DNA from: Azohydromonas australica DSM 1124
GTDB lineage: Bacteria; Pseudomonadota; Gammaproteobacteria; Burkholderiales; Burkholderiaceae_C
NCBI RefSeq assembly: GCF_000430725.1
Contig: NZ_KE387210.1
Location: 1 to 60,245 of the forward strand
DNA: 60,245 nucleotides
Direction of reading: 5' to 3'
Shown here: piece by piece, positions 32,646 to 40,571 of the stretch
How the letters are laid out: each line of letters opens with the position of its first letter
How positions within the stretch are numbered: the first letter of the stretch is position 1
Translations under genes and position numbers: made by a program
The notes under the pieces: generated by a model
What the model was told of the DNA's origin: nothing
Database searches by the model: none
Seen by the model: only the letters and a program-made list of their open reading frames with translations

Positions 32646-33110
32646 ATGCACGGCCCCGCACCCTTGCCCGATGCCGCGCGCCGGCGCCTGCTGCGCCTGG
32701 CCGCTGCGCTGGGCCTGCCGGCCGCCGGGCCGGTGGCGGCGATGTGGGCGCGCATGAGCGAGGCCGAGCTGGTGCAGCACTCCGAGCTGATCGTGGCGGG
32801 CGAGTGGAGCAGCGACGCGCCCGCGCCGCTGCCCGGTACCCCGGCGCGGGCCGTGGGCCGCATCGCCGTCACCGAGGTCTGGAAGGGGCCGCCGGACCTG
32901 AAGGCGGTGCGGGTGGTGGTGCCCGCGCCCGGCGGCCTGCAGTCCAGCGACGCCATCACCTACCGCCGCGGCGACCGCGGCCTGTGGCTGCTGCGCCCCT
33001 GGCAGGGCGGCGGCGGCCTCTACGCCGCGGACAGCCCGCAGCGCTTCGTGGCCGAGGGCAGCGACCCGGCGCTGCTCAAGACGCTGCGGGAGCTGCTGGG
33101 CCGGCGCTGA
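32646..33110 (+). CDS. Small exported protein of unknown function
   Basis: 154 aa, starting 13 bp after the second metalloprotease stop and probably co-transcribed. The N-terminus has RRRLLRLAAALGLPAAGPVAA, a signal-like hydrophobic stretch after an arginine cluster. The mature part (MSEAELVQHSELIVAGEWSS, VTEVWKGPPDLKAVRVVVPAP, DRGLWLLRP) is beta-rich and resembles small secreted proteins with an ELV-SDLIV-G pattern, but I cannot name a family. Possible roles include an inhibitor or partner of the upstream protease (speculative). Confidence 0.7.
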   Translation: MHGPAPLPDAARRRLLRLAAALGLPAAGPVAAMWARMSEAELVQHSELIVAGEWSSDAPAPLPGTPARAVGRIAVTEVWKGPPDLKAVRVVVPAPGGLQSSDAITYRRGDRGLWLLRPWQGGGGLYAADSPQRFVAEGSDPALLKTLRELLGRR

Positions 33111-33113
33111 GCG

Positions 33114-33130
33114 GGAGCCGGCCCGGCTCC
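33114..33130. terminator. Stem-loop between convergent genes
   Basis: GGAGCCG-GCC-CGGCTCC, perfect 7-bp stem between the small exported protein and the Bug gene. It could serve both directions, but lacks a T tract. Confidence 0.4.
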
Positions 33131-33138
33131 TCCCGGCT

Positions 33139-34122
33139 TCAGTCGCCCTGGATCTTCGACGCCTTCACCACCTGTCCCCAGCGCGCGAGCTCGGCGCGGG
33201 CGTAGTCGCCGAGCTGCTGCGGGTTCATGTACTCGGCCGTGGCGCCGAGCTCGGCCGCCTTCTGCTTGAACGCGGGCGTGGCCATGATCTTCGCGATCTC
33301 GCCGCTGAGCTTGTCCACCACCGGCTGCGGCGTCTTGGCCGGCGCGAACACCGCGAACCACGAGGTGGCGTCCAGCTTGGGCAGCCCGGCCTCGGCCGCG
33401 GTGGGCACGTTGGGCAGCGAGGACAGGCGGCTCTTGCCCGTCACCGCCAGCACGCGCAGCTTGCCCGAGGCGATGTGCGGCATGTACGGCGGCGGGGTGC
33501 CGAAGGTGAGATCGACCTGGTTGCCCAGCAGGTCCTGCAGCGCCGGGCCCGTTCCCTTGTACGGGATGTGGTTCATCTGGATACCCGCCTGCTGCTCCAG
33601 CATCGCGCCCGTGACGTGCTGCAGCGAGCCGTTGCCCGAGGAGGCGTAGTTGAGCTTGCCCGGGTTGGCCTTGGCGTAGGCGATGAGCTCGGCCATCGTC
33701 TTCACGGGCAGCCCGTCGCGCACCACGATCACCTGCGGGGCGCTGAACACGTTGGCCACCGGGCGCAGGTCCTCGAAGCTCCACTGCGCCGGCTGCGCGC
33801 TCACGTGCGGCGTGATGACGTGGTAGCCCGAGTACTGCATCAGCAGCGTGTAGCCGTCGGCCTCGGCGCGCTTGACGGCCACCGCCGCCACCGCGCCGTT
33901 GGCGCCGCCGCGGTTGTCCACCACCACCGTCTGCCCCAGCGCCTTGCCCAGCGGCTCGGCCAGCATGCGCGCGGCGATGTCGGTGGTGCCGCCCGGCGCC
34001 GTGGGCACCACCAGCGTGATCGGCTTGCTCGGGTAGCCGCCCTGCGCGGCAGCAGGGCCGGCGGCGAGGGTGGCGACGGCCGCCAGGGCCAACAGGGTGA
34101 AGTGGCGCTTGTGATGGTTCAT
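33139..34122 (-). CDS. Bug/TctC-family periplasmic substrate-binding protein
   Basis: 327 aa. Signal peptide ends in AAGPAAAQGG (about residue 27), then the Bug pattern YPSKPITLVVPTAPGGTTDIAARMLAEPL, VVDNRGGANGAVA, NYASSGNGSLQHV, IPYKGTGPALQDLLGNQVDL and GKLRVLAVTGKSR. Third gene of a minus-strand operon behind a CoA-transferase and an HMG-CoA-lyase-like enzyme (40 bp from the latter), so it probably delivers the carboxylate those enzymes activate and cleave. No TctAB partner is here. Confidence 0.93.
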   Translation of the reverse strand: MNHHKRHFTLLALAAVATLAAGPAAAQGGYPSKPITLVVPTAPGGTTDIAARMLAEPLGKALGQTVVVDNRGGANGAVAAVAVKRAEADGYTLLMQYSGYHVITPHVSAQPAQWSFEDLRPVANVFSAPQVIVVRDGLPVKTMAELIAYAKANPGKLNYASSGNGSLQHVTGAMLEQQAGIQMNHIPYKGTGPALQDLLGNQVDLTFGTPPPYMPHIASGKLRVLAVTGKSRLSSLPNVPTAAEAGLPKLDATSWFAVFAPAKTPQPVVDKLSGEIAKIMATPAFKQKAAELGATAEYMNPQQLGDYARAELARWGQVVKASKIQGD

Positions 34123-34162
34123 GGTTGTCTCCTGATGCTTGTGTTGGTTCGTCGGTGTCGGT

Positions 34163-35143
34163 TCAGCCCCGCGCCAGCGCCCGCTCGCGGATGGCGTCGA
34201 AGTCCGCAGGCCGCGGGTGCAGGTCCAGCCGGCGCCCGGCCGCGACGATCTGGCTCGGCACCGCATGCCCCACCAGCGCCGGCAGCCGCCGCGCGGCCTC
34301 CAGCAGCCGCGCCAGGTCCACGCCGGTGTCGTAGCCCATGAGCGCCAGCGCGTGCACGATCTCCTCGCTGCACACGTTGCCCGTGGCGCCCGGCGCGTAG
34401 GGGCAGCCGCCCAGCCCGCCCAGCGAGGCGTCGAAGCGGTCGGCGCCGGCGGCGATGGAGGCCAGCACGTTCGCCAGCCCCATGCCGCGCGTGTTGTGGA
34501 AGTGCAGTGTCAGCTCGGTGTCCGGCCAGCGCTCCCTGAAGGCGCGCACCAGCGCCGCGACCTGGCTCGGGTAGGCCATGCCGGTGGTGTCGCACAGCGT
34601 CACGCCGCGCGCGCCCAGCTCGTCCACGTAGCGCGCGCACCAGTCCAGCACGGTGGCTTCGGGCACGTCGCCCTCCATCGGGCAGCCGAAGCTGCACGAC
34701 AGCGACACGTTCACCGCGGTGCCCGCGTCCCGCGCGATGGCGTTGACGGCCGACAGCGCCTGGTAGGACTGCTGGCGCGTCATGCGCAGGTTGGCCAGGT
34801 TGTGGCTCTCGCTGGCCGACATCACCAAGTTCATCTCGTTGGCCCGCGCGTCGATGGCGCGCTCGGCGCCGCGCACGTTGGGCACCAGCGCGCTGTAGAC
34901 CACGCCCGGCACGCGCTCGATCTCGCGCAGCACCTGCTCCGCGTCGCGCAGCGCCGGAATCGCCTGCGGCGAGACGAAGGCCGTGACCTCGATCTTGGCC
35001 AGCCCCGCGCGCGAGAGCGCGTTCACCAAGGCGATCTTGTCCTCGGTGGGCACGAAGGCCGGCTCGACCTGCAGCCCGTCGCGGGTGCCCACTTCCTGCA
35101 TGTGGATGCGCCGCCCGGCGCCGTTCCAGACTTCGTTGTTCAT
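34163..35143 (-). CDS. Hydroxymethylglutaryl-CoA lyase-like enzyme
   Basis: 326 aa, TIM-barrel DRE-type lyase. Motifs: MQEVGTRDGLQVE with the catalytic Arg-Asp, SASESHNLANLRM, SFGCPMEGDV, TLHFHNTRGMGLAN (metal His pair) and GGLGGCPYAPGATGNV with the catalytic Cys loop. It would cleave HMG-CoA or a close analogue such as citramalyl-CoA, releasing acetyl-CoA plus a keto acid. It overlaps the CoA-transferase stop by 4 nt, so its substrate is probably the CoA ester made by that enzyme. Confidence 0.9.
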   Translation of the reverse strand: MNNEVWNGAGRRIHMQEVGTRDGLQVEPAFVPTEDKIALVNALSRAGLAKIEVTAFVSPQAIPALRDAEQVLREIERVPGVVYSALVPNVRGAERAIDARANEMNLVMSASESHNLANLRMTRQQSYQALSAVNAIARDAGTAVNVSLSCSFGCPMEGDVPEATVLDWCARYVDELGARGVTLCDTTGMAYPSQVAALVRAFRERWPDTELTLHFHNTRGMGLANVLASIAAGADRFDASLGGLGGCPYAPGATGNVCSEEIVHALALMGYDTGVDLARLLEAARRLPALVGHAVPSQIVAAGRRLDLHPRPADFDAIRERALARG

Positions 35144-36348
35144 GCCACCACCTTGTGTTCGCGCAGCGCCGCGATCTGTTGTTCCGTGAGCCCGATCTCG
35201 CGCAGCACCGCGTCGGTGTCGTCGCCGAGCTTCGGGGCCGAGTGGCGCACGCCGCCCGGCGTGCCCAGCAGCTTGGGCACGATGCCCGGCACCTCCACCA
35301 CGTGCCCGTCGCGCGTGGGCTGCCGCAGGATCATGTCGCGCGCCCGGTAGTGCGGGTCCTCGACGATGTCCCGGGCGGTGTAGACCTTGCCCACCGGCAC
35401 GCGCGCGCCGTTGAGCACCTCCATCACCTCGGCCACGGTGCGCGTCTGCGTCCAGGCCTCGATGGCCGCGTCGATCTCGGCCACGCGCTTCACGCGCCCG
35501 GCGTTGTCGGCCAGCGCCGGGTCGTTGCCCAGGTCGTCACGGCCGATGGCCGACATCAGGCGCTTGAAGATGCTGTCGCCGTTGCCCGCCACCAGCACGT
35601 AGCCGTCGCCGCAGCGGTAGGCGTTGGACGGGGCGATGCCCGGCAGCGCGCTGCCCGCGGCCTCGCGCACCGCGCCGAAGGCGCTGTACTCGGGCACCAG
35701 GCTCTCCATCACGTTGAACACCGCCTCGTGCAGCGCCACGTCGATCACCTGCCCTTGGCCGCCATGCGCCTGGCGGTGGTAGAGCGCCATGAGGATGCCG
35801 ATGGTCCCGTGCAGCGCCGCCAGCGTGTCGCCGATGGAGATGCCGCAGCGCACCGGCACGCGGCCGGGCTCGCCGGTGAGGTGGCGCAACCCGCCCATGG
35901 CCTCGCCGATGGCGCCGAAGCCCGGCAGGTCGCGGTAGGGGCCGGTCTGCCCGTAGCCGGAGATGCGCAGCATGATCAGCTTCGGGTTGAGCGCGCTGAG
36001 CGCCTCCCAGGACAGGCCCCAGCCCTCCAGCGTGCCGGGCCTGAAGTTCTCGATCAGCACGTCCGCCTCGCCGATGAGCTGGCGCGCGATGTCCTGGCCT
36101 TCGGCGCTGCGCAGGTCCAGCGCGATCGAGCGCTTGTTGCGCGACTGCACCTGCCACCACACCGAGGTGCCGTCCTGGATCAGCCGCCAGTTGCGCAGCG
36201 GGTCGCCGCTGCCGGGGGCCTCGATCTTGATGACGTCGGCGCCGAAGTCCGCCAGCGTCTTGCCGGCGAAGGGGCCGGCGATGAGCTGGCCCATCTCCAC
36301 GACCTTGAGGCCGCTGAGGGCGCCGGGCGGGATCGGGATGTCGGTCAT
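35140..36348 (-). CDS. CaiB/BaiF-type (family III) CoA-transferase
   Basis: 402 aa, full-length. Family III signatures: LSGLKVVEMGQLIAGPFAGKTLADFGADVIKIEAPGSGD, RNKRSIALDLRSAEGQ, ADVLIENFRPGTLEGWGL, RISGYGQTGPYRDLPGFGAIGEAMGGLRHLTG; the catalytic Asp follows this region in the family. It moves CoA from a donor such as succinyl-CoA to a carboxylic acid. First gene of the operon with the lyase-like and Bug genes; candidate LysR site upstream at 36451-36469 and a LysR gene just beyond. Confidence 0.93.
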   Translation of the reverse strand: MTDIPIPPGALSGLKVVEMGQLIAGPFAGKTLADFGADVIKIEAPGSGDPLRNWRLIQDGTSVWWQVQSRNKRSIALDLRSAEGQDIARQLIGEADVLIENFRPGTLEGWGLSWEALSALNPKLIMLRISGYGQTGPYRDLPGFGAIGEAMGGLRHLTGEPGRVPVRCGISIGDTLAALHGTIGILMALYHRQAHGGQGQVIDVALHEAVFNVMESLVPEYSAFGAVREAAGSALPGIAPSNAYRCGDGYVLVAGNGDSIFKRLMSAIGRDDLGNDPALADNAGRVKRVAEIDAAIEAWTQTRTVAEVMEVLNGARVPVGKVYTARDIVEDPHYRARDMILRQPTRDGHVVEVPGIVPKLLGTPGGVRHSAPKLGDDTDAVLREIGLTEQQIAALREHKVVA

Positions 36349-36450
36349 GGGGTCTCCTGTGTTGAGGCCGGGCCTCGCATGCGGGCCCGTTGCTGGGCGC
36401 CATTGTGGAAACCGGCACGGCGCCGGGGAATGACGGTGTGGCGAGCCGAG

Positions 36451-36469
36451 CTTTCGCGGAATGCGAAAG
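36451..36469. promoter_or_regulatory. Candidate LysR operator (T-N11-A palindrome)
   Basis: CTTTCGC (36451-36457), GGAAT, GCGAAAG (36463-36469): a perfect palindrome with the T-N11-A layout, about 100 bp upstream of the CoA-transferase start and just after the LysR gene. Confidence 0.55.
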
Positions 36470-36487
36470 CGGCGCCGCCGCGGGCGT

Positions 36488-37408
36488 TCAGCCGGGCGCG
36501 CGCCGGTGCGCCGCGCCGCCCTGCAGCAGGTGGTCCAGCAGCAGCCGCGCCGGGCGGGGCAGGGCGGCGAAGTCGCGCGCGCCCAACAGCAGCTGGCGCT
36601 CCACCCAGGCGTCGTTCAGGCCGATCTTGTGCAGCCCCATGGACACCAGGTGCGGACGCACCGCCGCCTCGGGCAGCACCGCCACGCCCAGGCCCGCGGC
36701 CACCATCTGGCACATGGCGTCGAAGCTGCGCACCTGGATGCGCAGCTTCAGCCGCCGCCCCAGTGCGGCGCTCTCCAGCTGCAGCCGCTGCGCCAGCGAG
36801 GTGCCACCGGCGAGGCTGACGAAGTCCAGGTCGGCCGCCTCCACGAAGTCGATGGCCTCGCGCCCGGCCAGCGGGTGCTCGCGCGGCACCACCAGCACCA
36901 GCCGGTCGCGCCGGTAGGGCAGCGACTGCAGGCCCAGCGGCGGCGTGCGCTCGGCGTAGATGCACAGGTCCGCGCGCCCGTCGGCCACGGCCAGCACCAC
37001 GTCGGCGCTGTCGCGCTCCTCCAGCTCGATGCGGATGCCCGGGTTGTCCGCGATGAAGGCAGCGATGTCGGCGGGCAGGAACTGGATCACGGCCGAGGTG
37101 TTGGCCCACAGCCGCACCACGCCCAGCACGCCGGCGGCGAAGTCCGAGAGCTCGGCGGCGAGCTGGTCCACGTCGCCCAGGATGCGCTGCGCGTGCCGCT
37201 GCAGCGCCTGCCCCGCGGGCGTGAGCGTGACGCCGCGCGAGTGGCGCTCCAGCAGCGGCGCGCCCACGGCGGCTTCTAGGTCGGAGATGCGCTTGCTGGC
37301 CGCGCCCACCGCCAGGTGCGCCAGCTCCGCGCCGCGGCTGATGCTGCCGCTGCGCGCCACGAAGCCGAACAGCGCCAGGGAAACGAGGTCGAGACGGTGC
37401 AGGTTCAT
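36488..37408 (-). CDS. LysR-family regulator
   Basis: 306 aa. N-terminus MNLHRLDLVSLALFGFVARSGSISRGAELAHLAVGAASKRISDLEAAVGAPLLERHSRGV is a standard LysR HTH; the remainder is the effector-binding domain. ATG at 37408 fits the family start. The reading frame is open upstream and in phase with the histidine kinase, because of a one-base frameshift in that gene, so an automated caller could merge the two. It lies directly upstream of the CoA-transferase operon in the same direction and likely controls it. Confidence 0.9.
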   Translation of the reverse strand: MNLHRLDLVSLALFGFVARSGSISRGAELAHLAVGAASKRISDLEAAVGAPLLERHSRGVTLTPAGQALQRHAQRILGDVDQLAAELSDFAAGVLGVVRLWANTSAVIQFLPADIAAFIADNPGIRIELEERDSADVVLAVADGRADLCIYAERTPPLGLQSLPYRRDRLVLVVPREHPLAGREAIDFVEAADLDFVSLAGGTSLAQRLQLESAALGRRLKLRIQVRSFDAMCQMVAAGLGVAVLPEAAVRPHLVSMGLHKIGLNDAWVERQLLLGARDFAALPRPARLLLDHLLQGGAAHRRAPG

Positions 37409-37428
37409 TCGGGAATTGGAAAGAGGGT

Positions 37429-38968
37429 TCAGCCCCGCGGCAGCCATACCGTGAAGGTGGCGCCCTGGCCGAGCCCCGGGGCTTTCGGCACGTACGTGGC
37501 CGCCGTGCATCTGCACCAGGCGCCGCACCAGCGCCAGCCCGATGCCCAGCCCGCCCTGGTACGGGCCCACGCCGGGCTCGGCCTGCACGAACAGGCCGAA
37601 CACGGCTTCCAGCTGCTCCGCGGCGATGCCGATGCCGTCGTCGCTCACGCGCACCGTCGCGCCGGCGGCGTCCTGCTCGGCCTCGACGCGCACTTGGCCG
37701 TGCTCCGGGGTGTACTTGCAGGCGTTGGTCAGCAGGTTGCCCAGGATCTGCGCCAGCCGCACCGGGTCGGCCACCAGCGGCATCGGCCCGGGCGGCAGCT
37801 GCAGGTGCAGCCGCTGCTGCTTGGCCTCGAAGGCCGGCAGCGCGGCCTCGGCCGCGTCGCGCAGCGCGGCGTCCAGCCGCATGGCCTCGGGCTGCAGCTC
37901 GATGGCGCCGCGCGTGATGCGCGAGACCTCCAGCAGGTCGTCCAGCAGCCGCTTCATCTGCGCGGCCTGGCGCTCGATCATGGCCACGGCGCGCTGGCCG
38001 GCCGGGCTCAGCGGCTCGTGCCGCGCCAGCACCCGGGTGGCGTTGACGATGGGCGCCAGCGGGTTGCGCAGCTCGTGCGCCAGCGTGGCCAGGAACTCGT
38101 CCTTGCGCGCGTCGGCCTCGCGCAGCGCGTGCTCGGCCTGGCGGCGCACGCTGATGTCCTCCACCACGGAGATGAAGTAGTCCGGCGCGCCGGCCGCCGT
38201 GCGCACCAGCGACACCGTGAGGTTTGCCCAGACCGTGCCGCCGTCCGGGCGCAGGTAGCGCTTCTCCAGCGTGTAGGTGCCGATCTCGCCGGCGAGCATG
38301 CGGCGCACGTGTTCGAGATCGAGATCCAGGTCCTCGGCGTGGGTGATCTCCTGGAAGCCGTGGTCCAGCAGCTCCTGGCGCGCGCGGCCCACGATCGCGC
38401 ACAGCCGGTCGTTGACCATCAGCCAGCGCCCGTCCAGGCCCACGTGCGCGATGCCCACCGCGGCGTTGTCGAAGGTGGCGCGAAAGCGCTGCTCGCCCGC
38501 GTGCAGCGCCTCCGCGGCCAGGCGGTGGCGGGTGACGTCGGTGACCATGCCGACGATGCGCCGCACCTGCCCGTCCTCGCCGCGCACCAGCCGGCCGCGG
38601 TCGGCGATCCAGATCCAGTGCCCGGCCTTGTGCCGCACCCGGTACTCCATCGAGAAGGTGTCGCCGGCCTGCAGCGCCGCGTCGAGGTGGCGGTCGAAAA
38701 GGCGGACGTCCTCGGGATGCAGCAGCGCGCGCCAGCCGTTCTTGCCGGGCCCGATCTCCTCGGCCGCATGGCCCGTGACGCCCTGCAGGCTCGCGTTGCG
38801 CAGCACCTCGCCGCTGTGGGGCCGGTACTCGTACAGCGAGGCGCCGGCGGCCTGCTGCGCGACCTCGGTGCGCTCGATGGCCCGTTCCAGCGCGGACTGC
38901 ACCAGGGTAGGGTCGGCGGCGCCGAGCGCCGGCCCTGGCGGACCGCCACTGAAAGGCTTGTTGCTCAT
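37429..38968 (-). CDS. PAS-domain sensor histidine kinase, frameshifted near its C-terminus
   Basis: About 512 residues if corrected. Two PAS/PAC modules (about 35-155 and 160-285), HisKA with His298 (AHELRNPLAP), and a HATPase domain (LTNACKYTPEHG, DDGIGIA, GLGIGLALV). No transmembrane helix, so cytoplasmic. After HGGHVRAESPG the frame changes: removing one base from the CCCCGGGG run at 37474-37481 restores LGQGATFTVWLPRG and a stop at 37429-37431, the normal end of such kinases. As given, the frame instead runs through into the LysR gene (to 36488, 826 aa). Real mutation or sequencing error cannot be told apart here. The core catalytic motifs are intact either way. Confidence 0.85.
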
Positions 38969-39143
38969 GGGGGCCCCCGTCTGCGCACCAGGGCGCTGGA
39001 ACTTGCTTGCCGCGTGGGCCCACCGCGGCGCCCGTTCGGGGCGCGCCGCCGGCGGGCAGGCGTTGTGCGGCCAGTCTAGTGCGCGCGCCCAAGGCTCCGG
39101 GCACGGCCGGAGGGCGCCGTGCGACGGGGGCTTCCGCCCCGTT

Positions 39144-39905
39144 TCACCCCTTGGTGAACACGACGCGCCCGTTGAGCGGCTGCACCGGACGGGCGTTCAT
39201 CGGGTAGAGCTTGCGGAAGGCCGCGAGCTGCGCCTTGGACACCTCCACCGGCTGGCGCAGCACCTGCCACTTCACGCCCTCGCTGCAGGGCGGCGTGGTC
39301 AGCGAGCCCTCGAAGGCCCAGTAGCCCTGCTTGGCGGGGAGCAGCGCGGCGGTGTCGAAGCCACCGTCCAGCGCCGCCTTGGCGCCTTCCTCCTTGGGCA
39401 TGGCGTCGAACACCTTCTGCAGCGCGGCGTTGGCCTTGCCCTCGCGGAACAGCACGCCCACCACCGCCAGCTCGTTGGCGGCGTTCTTGTGCACCAGGTG
39501 CGCCACCAGCGGGTAGGGCTTGCCGTTGACCTTCTCCTCGCTGGGCGTGTGGAAGTGGAACTGCAGCAGCTGGTACTCGCCCGAGGCCAGCTTCACCGTG
39601 CCGCCTTCGGGCAGGTTGACCTGGATGGTGTGGCCGTTGTTGAGCACCTCGGCGGCGCCGGCCTTGTAGCCGAAGCCGATGGACGGTAGCTCGCCGCTCT
39701 TCTTCGCGCCGCGGATGTCGATGGGCGACTGGTGGGTGCCGAGCTTGCAGGTCTCGAAGCTCTTGTCCAGGTCGCCCCAGTGCGACGCGCCGGCGTGGCC
39801 CGTGTACTCCCAGTGGGCATGGTCGGTGGCCGCCTGGGCGGCACCGGTGGTGGACAGGACGGCGGCCAGGGCCAGCAGGGGCAGGGGACGGGGAAGCAGG
39901 CGCAT
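39144..39905 (-). CDS. Periplasmic alpha-carbonic anhydrase
   Basis: 253 aa. Signal peptide ends in GAAQAATDH (about residue 25). Alpha-class signatures: WGDLDKSFETCKLGTHQSPIDI, LQFHFHTPSEE (two zinc His), LVAHLVHKN (third zinc His) and SLTTPPCSEGVKWQVL; the two Cys (ETCKLG and PPCSEG) form the usual disulfide. It hydrates CO2 in the periplasm. ATG at 39905 follows GGAGACCTTTCA. Standalone gene. Confidence 0.96.
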   Translation of the reverse strand: MRLLPRPLPLLALAAVLSTTGAAQAATDHAHWEYTGHAGASHWGDLDKSFETCKLGTHQSPIDIRGAKKSGELPSIGFGYKAGAAEVLNNGHTIQVNLPEGGTVKLASGEYQLLQFHFHTPSEEKVNGKPYPLVAHLVHKNAANELAVVGVLFREGKANAALQKVFDAMPKEEGAKAALDGGFDTAALLPAKQGYWAFEGSLTTPPCSEGVKWQVLRQPVEVSKAQLAAFRKLYPMNARPVQPLNGRVVFTKG

Positions 39906-40067
39906 TGAAAGGTCTCCGACAGGGTAGTTATGGAATGAAACGGCGCGGATGCTAGCCACGCGCCGTCCTGCCGGATCGCCGATCCCCCGCCGGAAATGCC
40001 CGCCGTGAGAGCTATGTCACATCCAGGGCTCCACGGGCCAAAGCACGGGCTGGCGCCTGCCGGGGCT

Positions 40068-40424
40068 TCAGGCCGCGGCGCGCCGAGCCGAGGCCTTGCG
40101 CAGCAGCTTCACCGACAGCGTGAGCAGTCCCGCGCCGGCCAGCACGAAGCTGGCGCACAGCGCGAAGAAGATGCACGCCACCACCGGCGCGGCCGTGCCG
40201 GCCCAGCCCAGCAGCCACTGCGCGGCCTCCACCGCCCAGTGCAGCAGCTCCTGCCAGCCGGGGAAGAAGTGGTCCAGCCCCTCCTGCCAGGGCAGCCGCT
40301 GCGCGAGGCCGGGCAGGTCGCCGAGCCAGGCGGGGTCCATGCGCAGCAGCGCGTACAGCGCCCAGGCCAGCAGCGCGCACAGCGTGATGCCCAGGACGGC
40401 GAGGGACCAGATCAGGATCAGCAT
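40068..40424 (-). CDS. Small membrane protein of unknown function
   Basis: 118 aa with an N-terminal membrane helix (LILIWSLAVLGITLCALLAWALYALL), an amphipathic middle rich in Trp and Leu, and a second helix (APVVACIFFALCASFVLAGAGLL), ending in a basic tail KLLRKASARRAAA. ATG at 40424 has AAGAGGAAG upstream. I do not recognise a family. It is divergent from the second BMP gene. Confidence 0.65.
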   Translation of the reverse strand: MLILIWSLAVLGITLCALLAWALYALLRMDPAWLGDLPGLAQRLPWQEGLDHFFPGWQELLHWAVEAAQWLLGWAGTAAPVVACIFFALCASFVLAGAGLLTLSVKLLRKASARRAAA

Positions 40425-40450
40425 GGGGGTTCTTCCTCTTGAAGCTTGGT

Positions 40451-40504
40451 GCGGAATTGGAGAAGCCCCGCTGCCCCCGGTTCCGCCCCTGCCTACAATT
40501 CCGC
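40451..40504 (+). promoter_or_regulatory. Inverted repeat and -10-like box upstream of BMP gene
   Basis: GCGGAATTG (40451-40459) and CAATTCCGC (40496-40504) are perfect 9-bp inverted repeats 36 bp apart. The right arm overlaps CCTACAATT, whose TACAAT (40494-40499) resembles a sigma-70 -10 box. No clear -35. Confidence 0.45.
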
Positions 40505-40512
40505 CTTCCTCA

Positions 40513-40546
40513 CGCGCCGCGCGCCACCCGCGGCGCGTTTGTTTTT
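40513..40546 (+). terminator. Terminator-like hairpin in the BMP gene leader
   Basis: CGCGCCGCG (40513-40521), 7-nt loop, CGCGGCGCG (40529-40537), then TTTGTTTTT. It looks like a full intrinsic terminator on the plus strand, but no plus-strand gene ends upstream and the BMP start codon lies only 25 nt downstream. It may act as an attenuator. Confidence 0.75.
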
Positions 40547-40571
40547 GCCGGTGGCCATGTCGAGGACAACC

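Noticed and set aside
36488..38968. Genuine evolved kinase-LysR fusion protein
   Set aside because: The kinase end is recovered exactly by removing one base, and LysR has its own proper start; a designed fusion is the less simple reading. Kept as a finding because slippage is possible.
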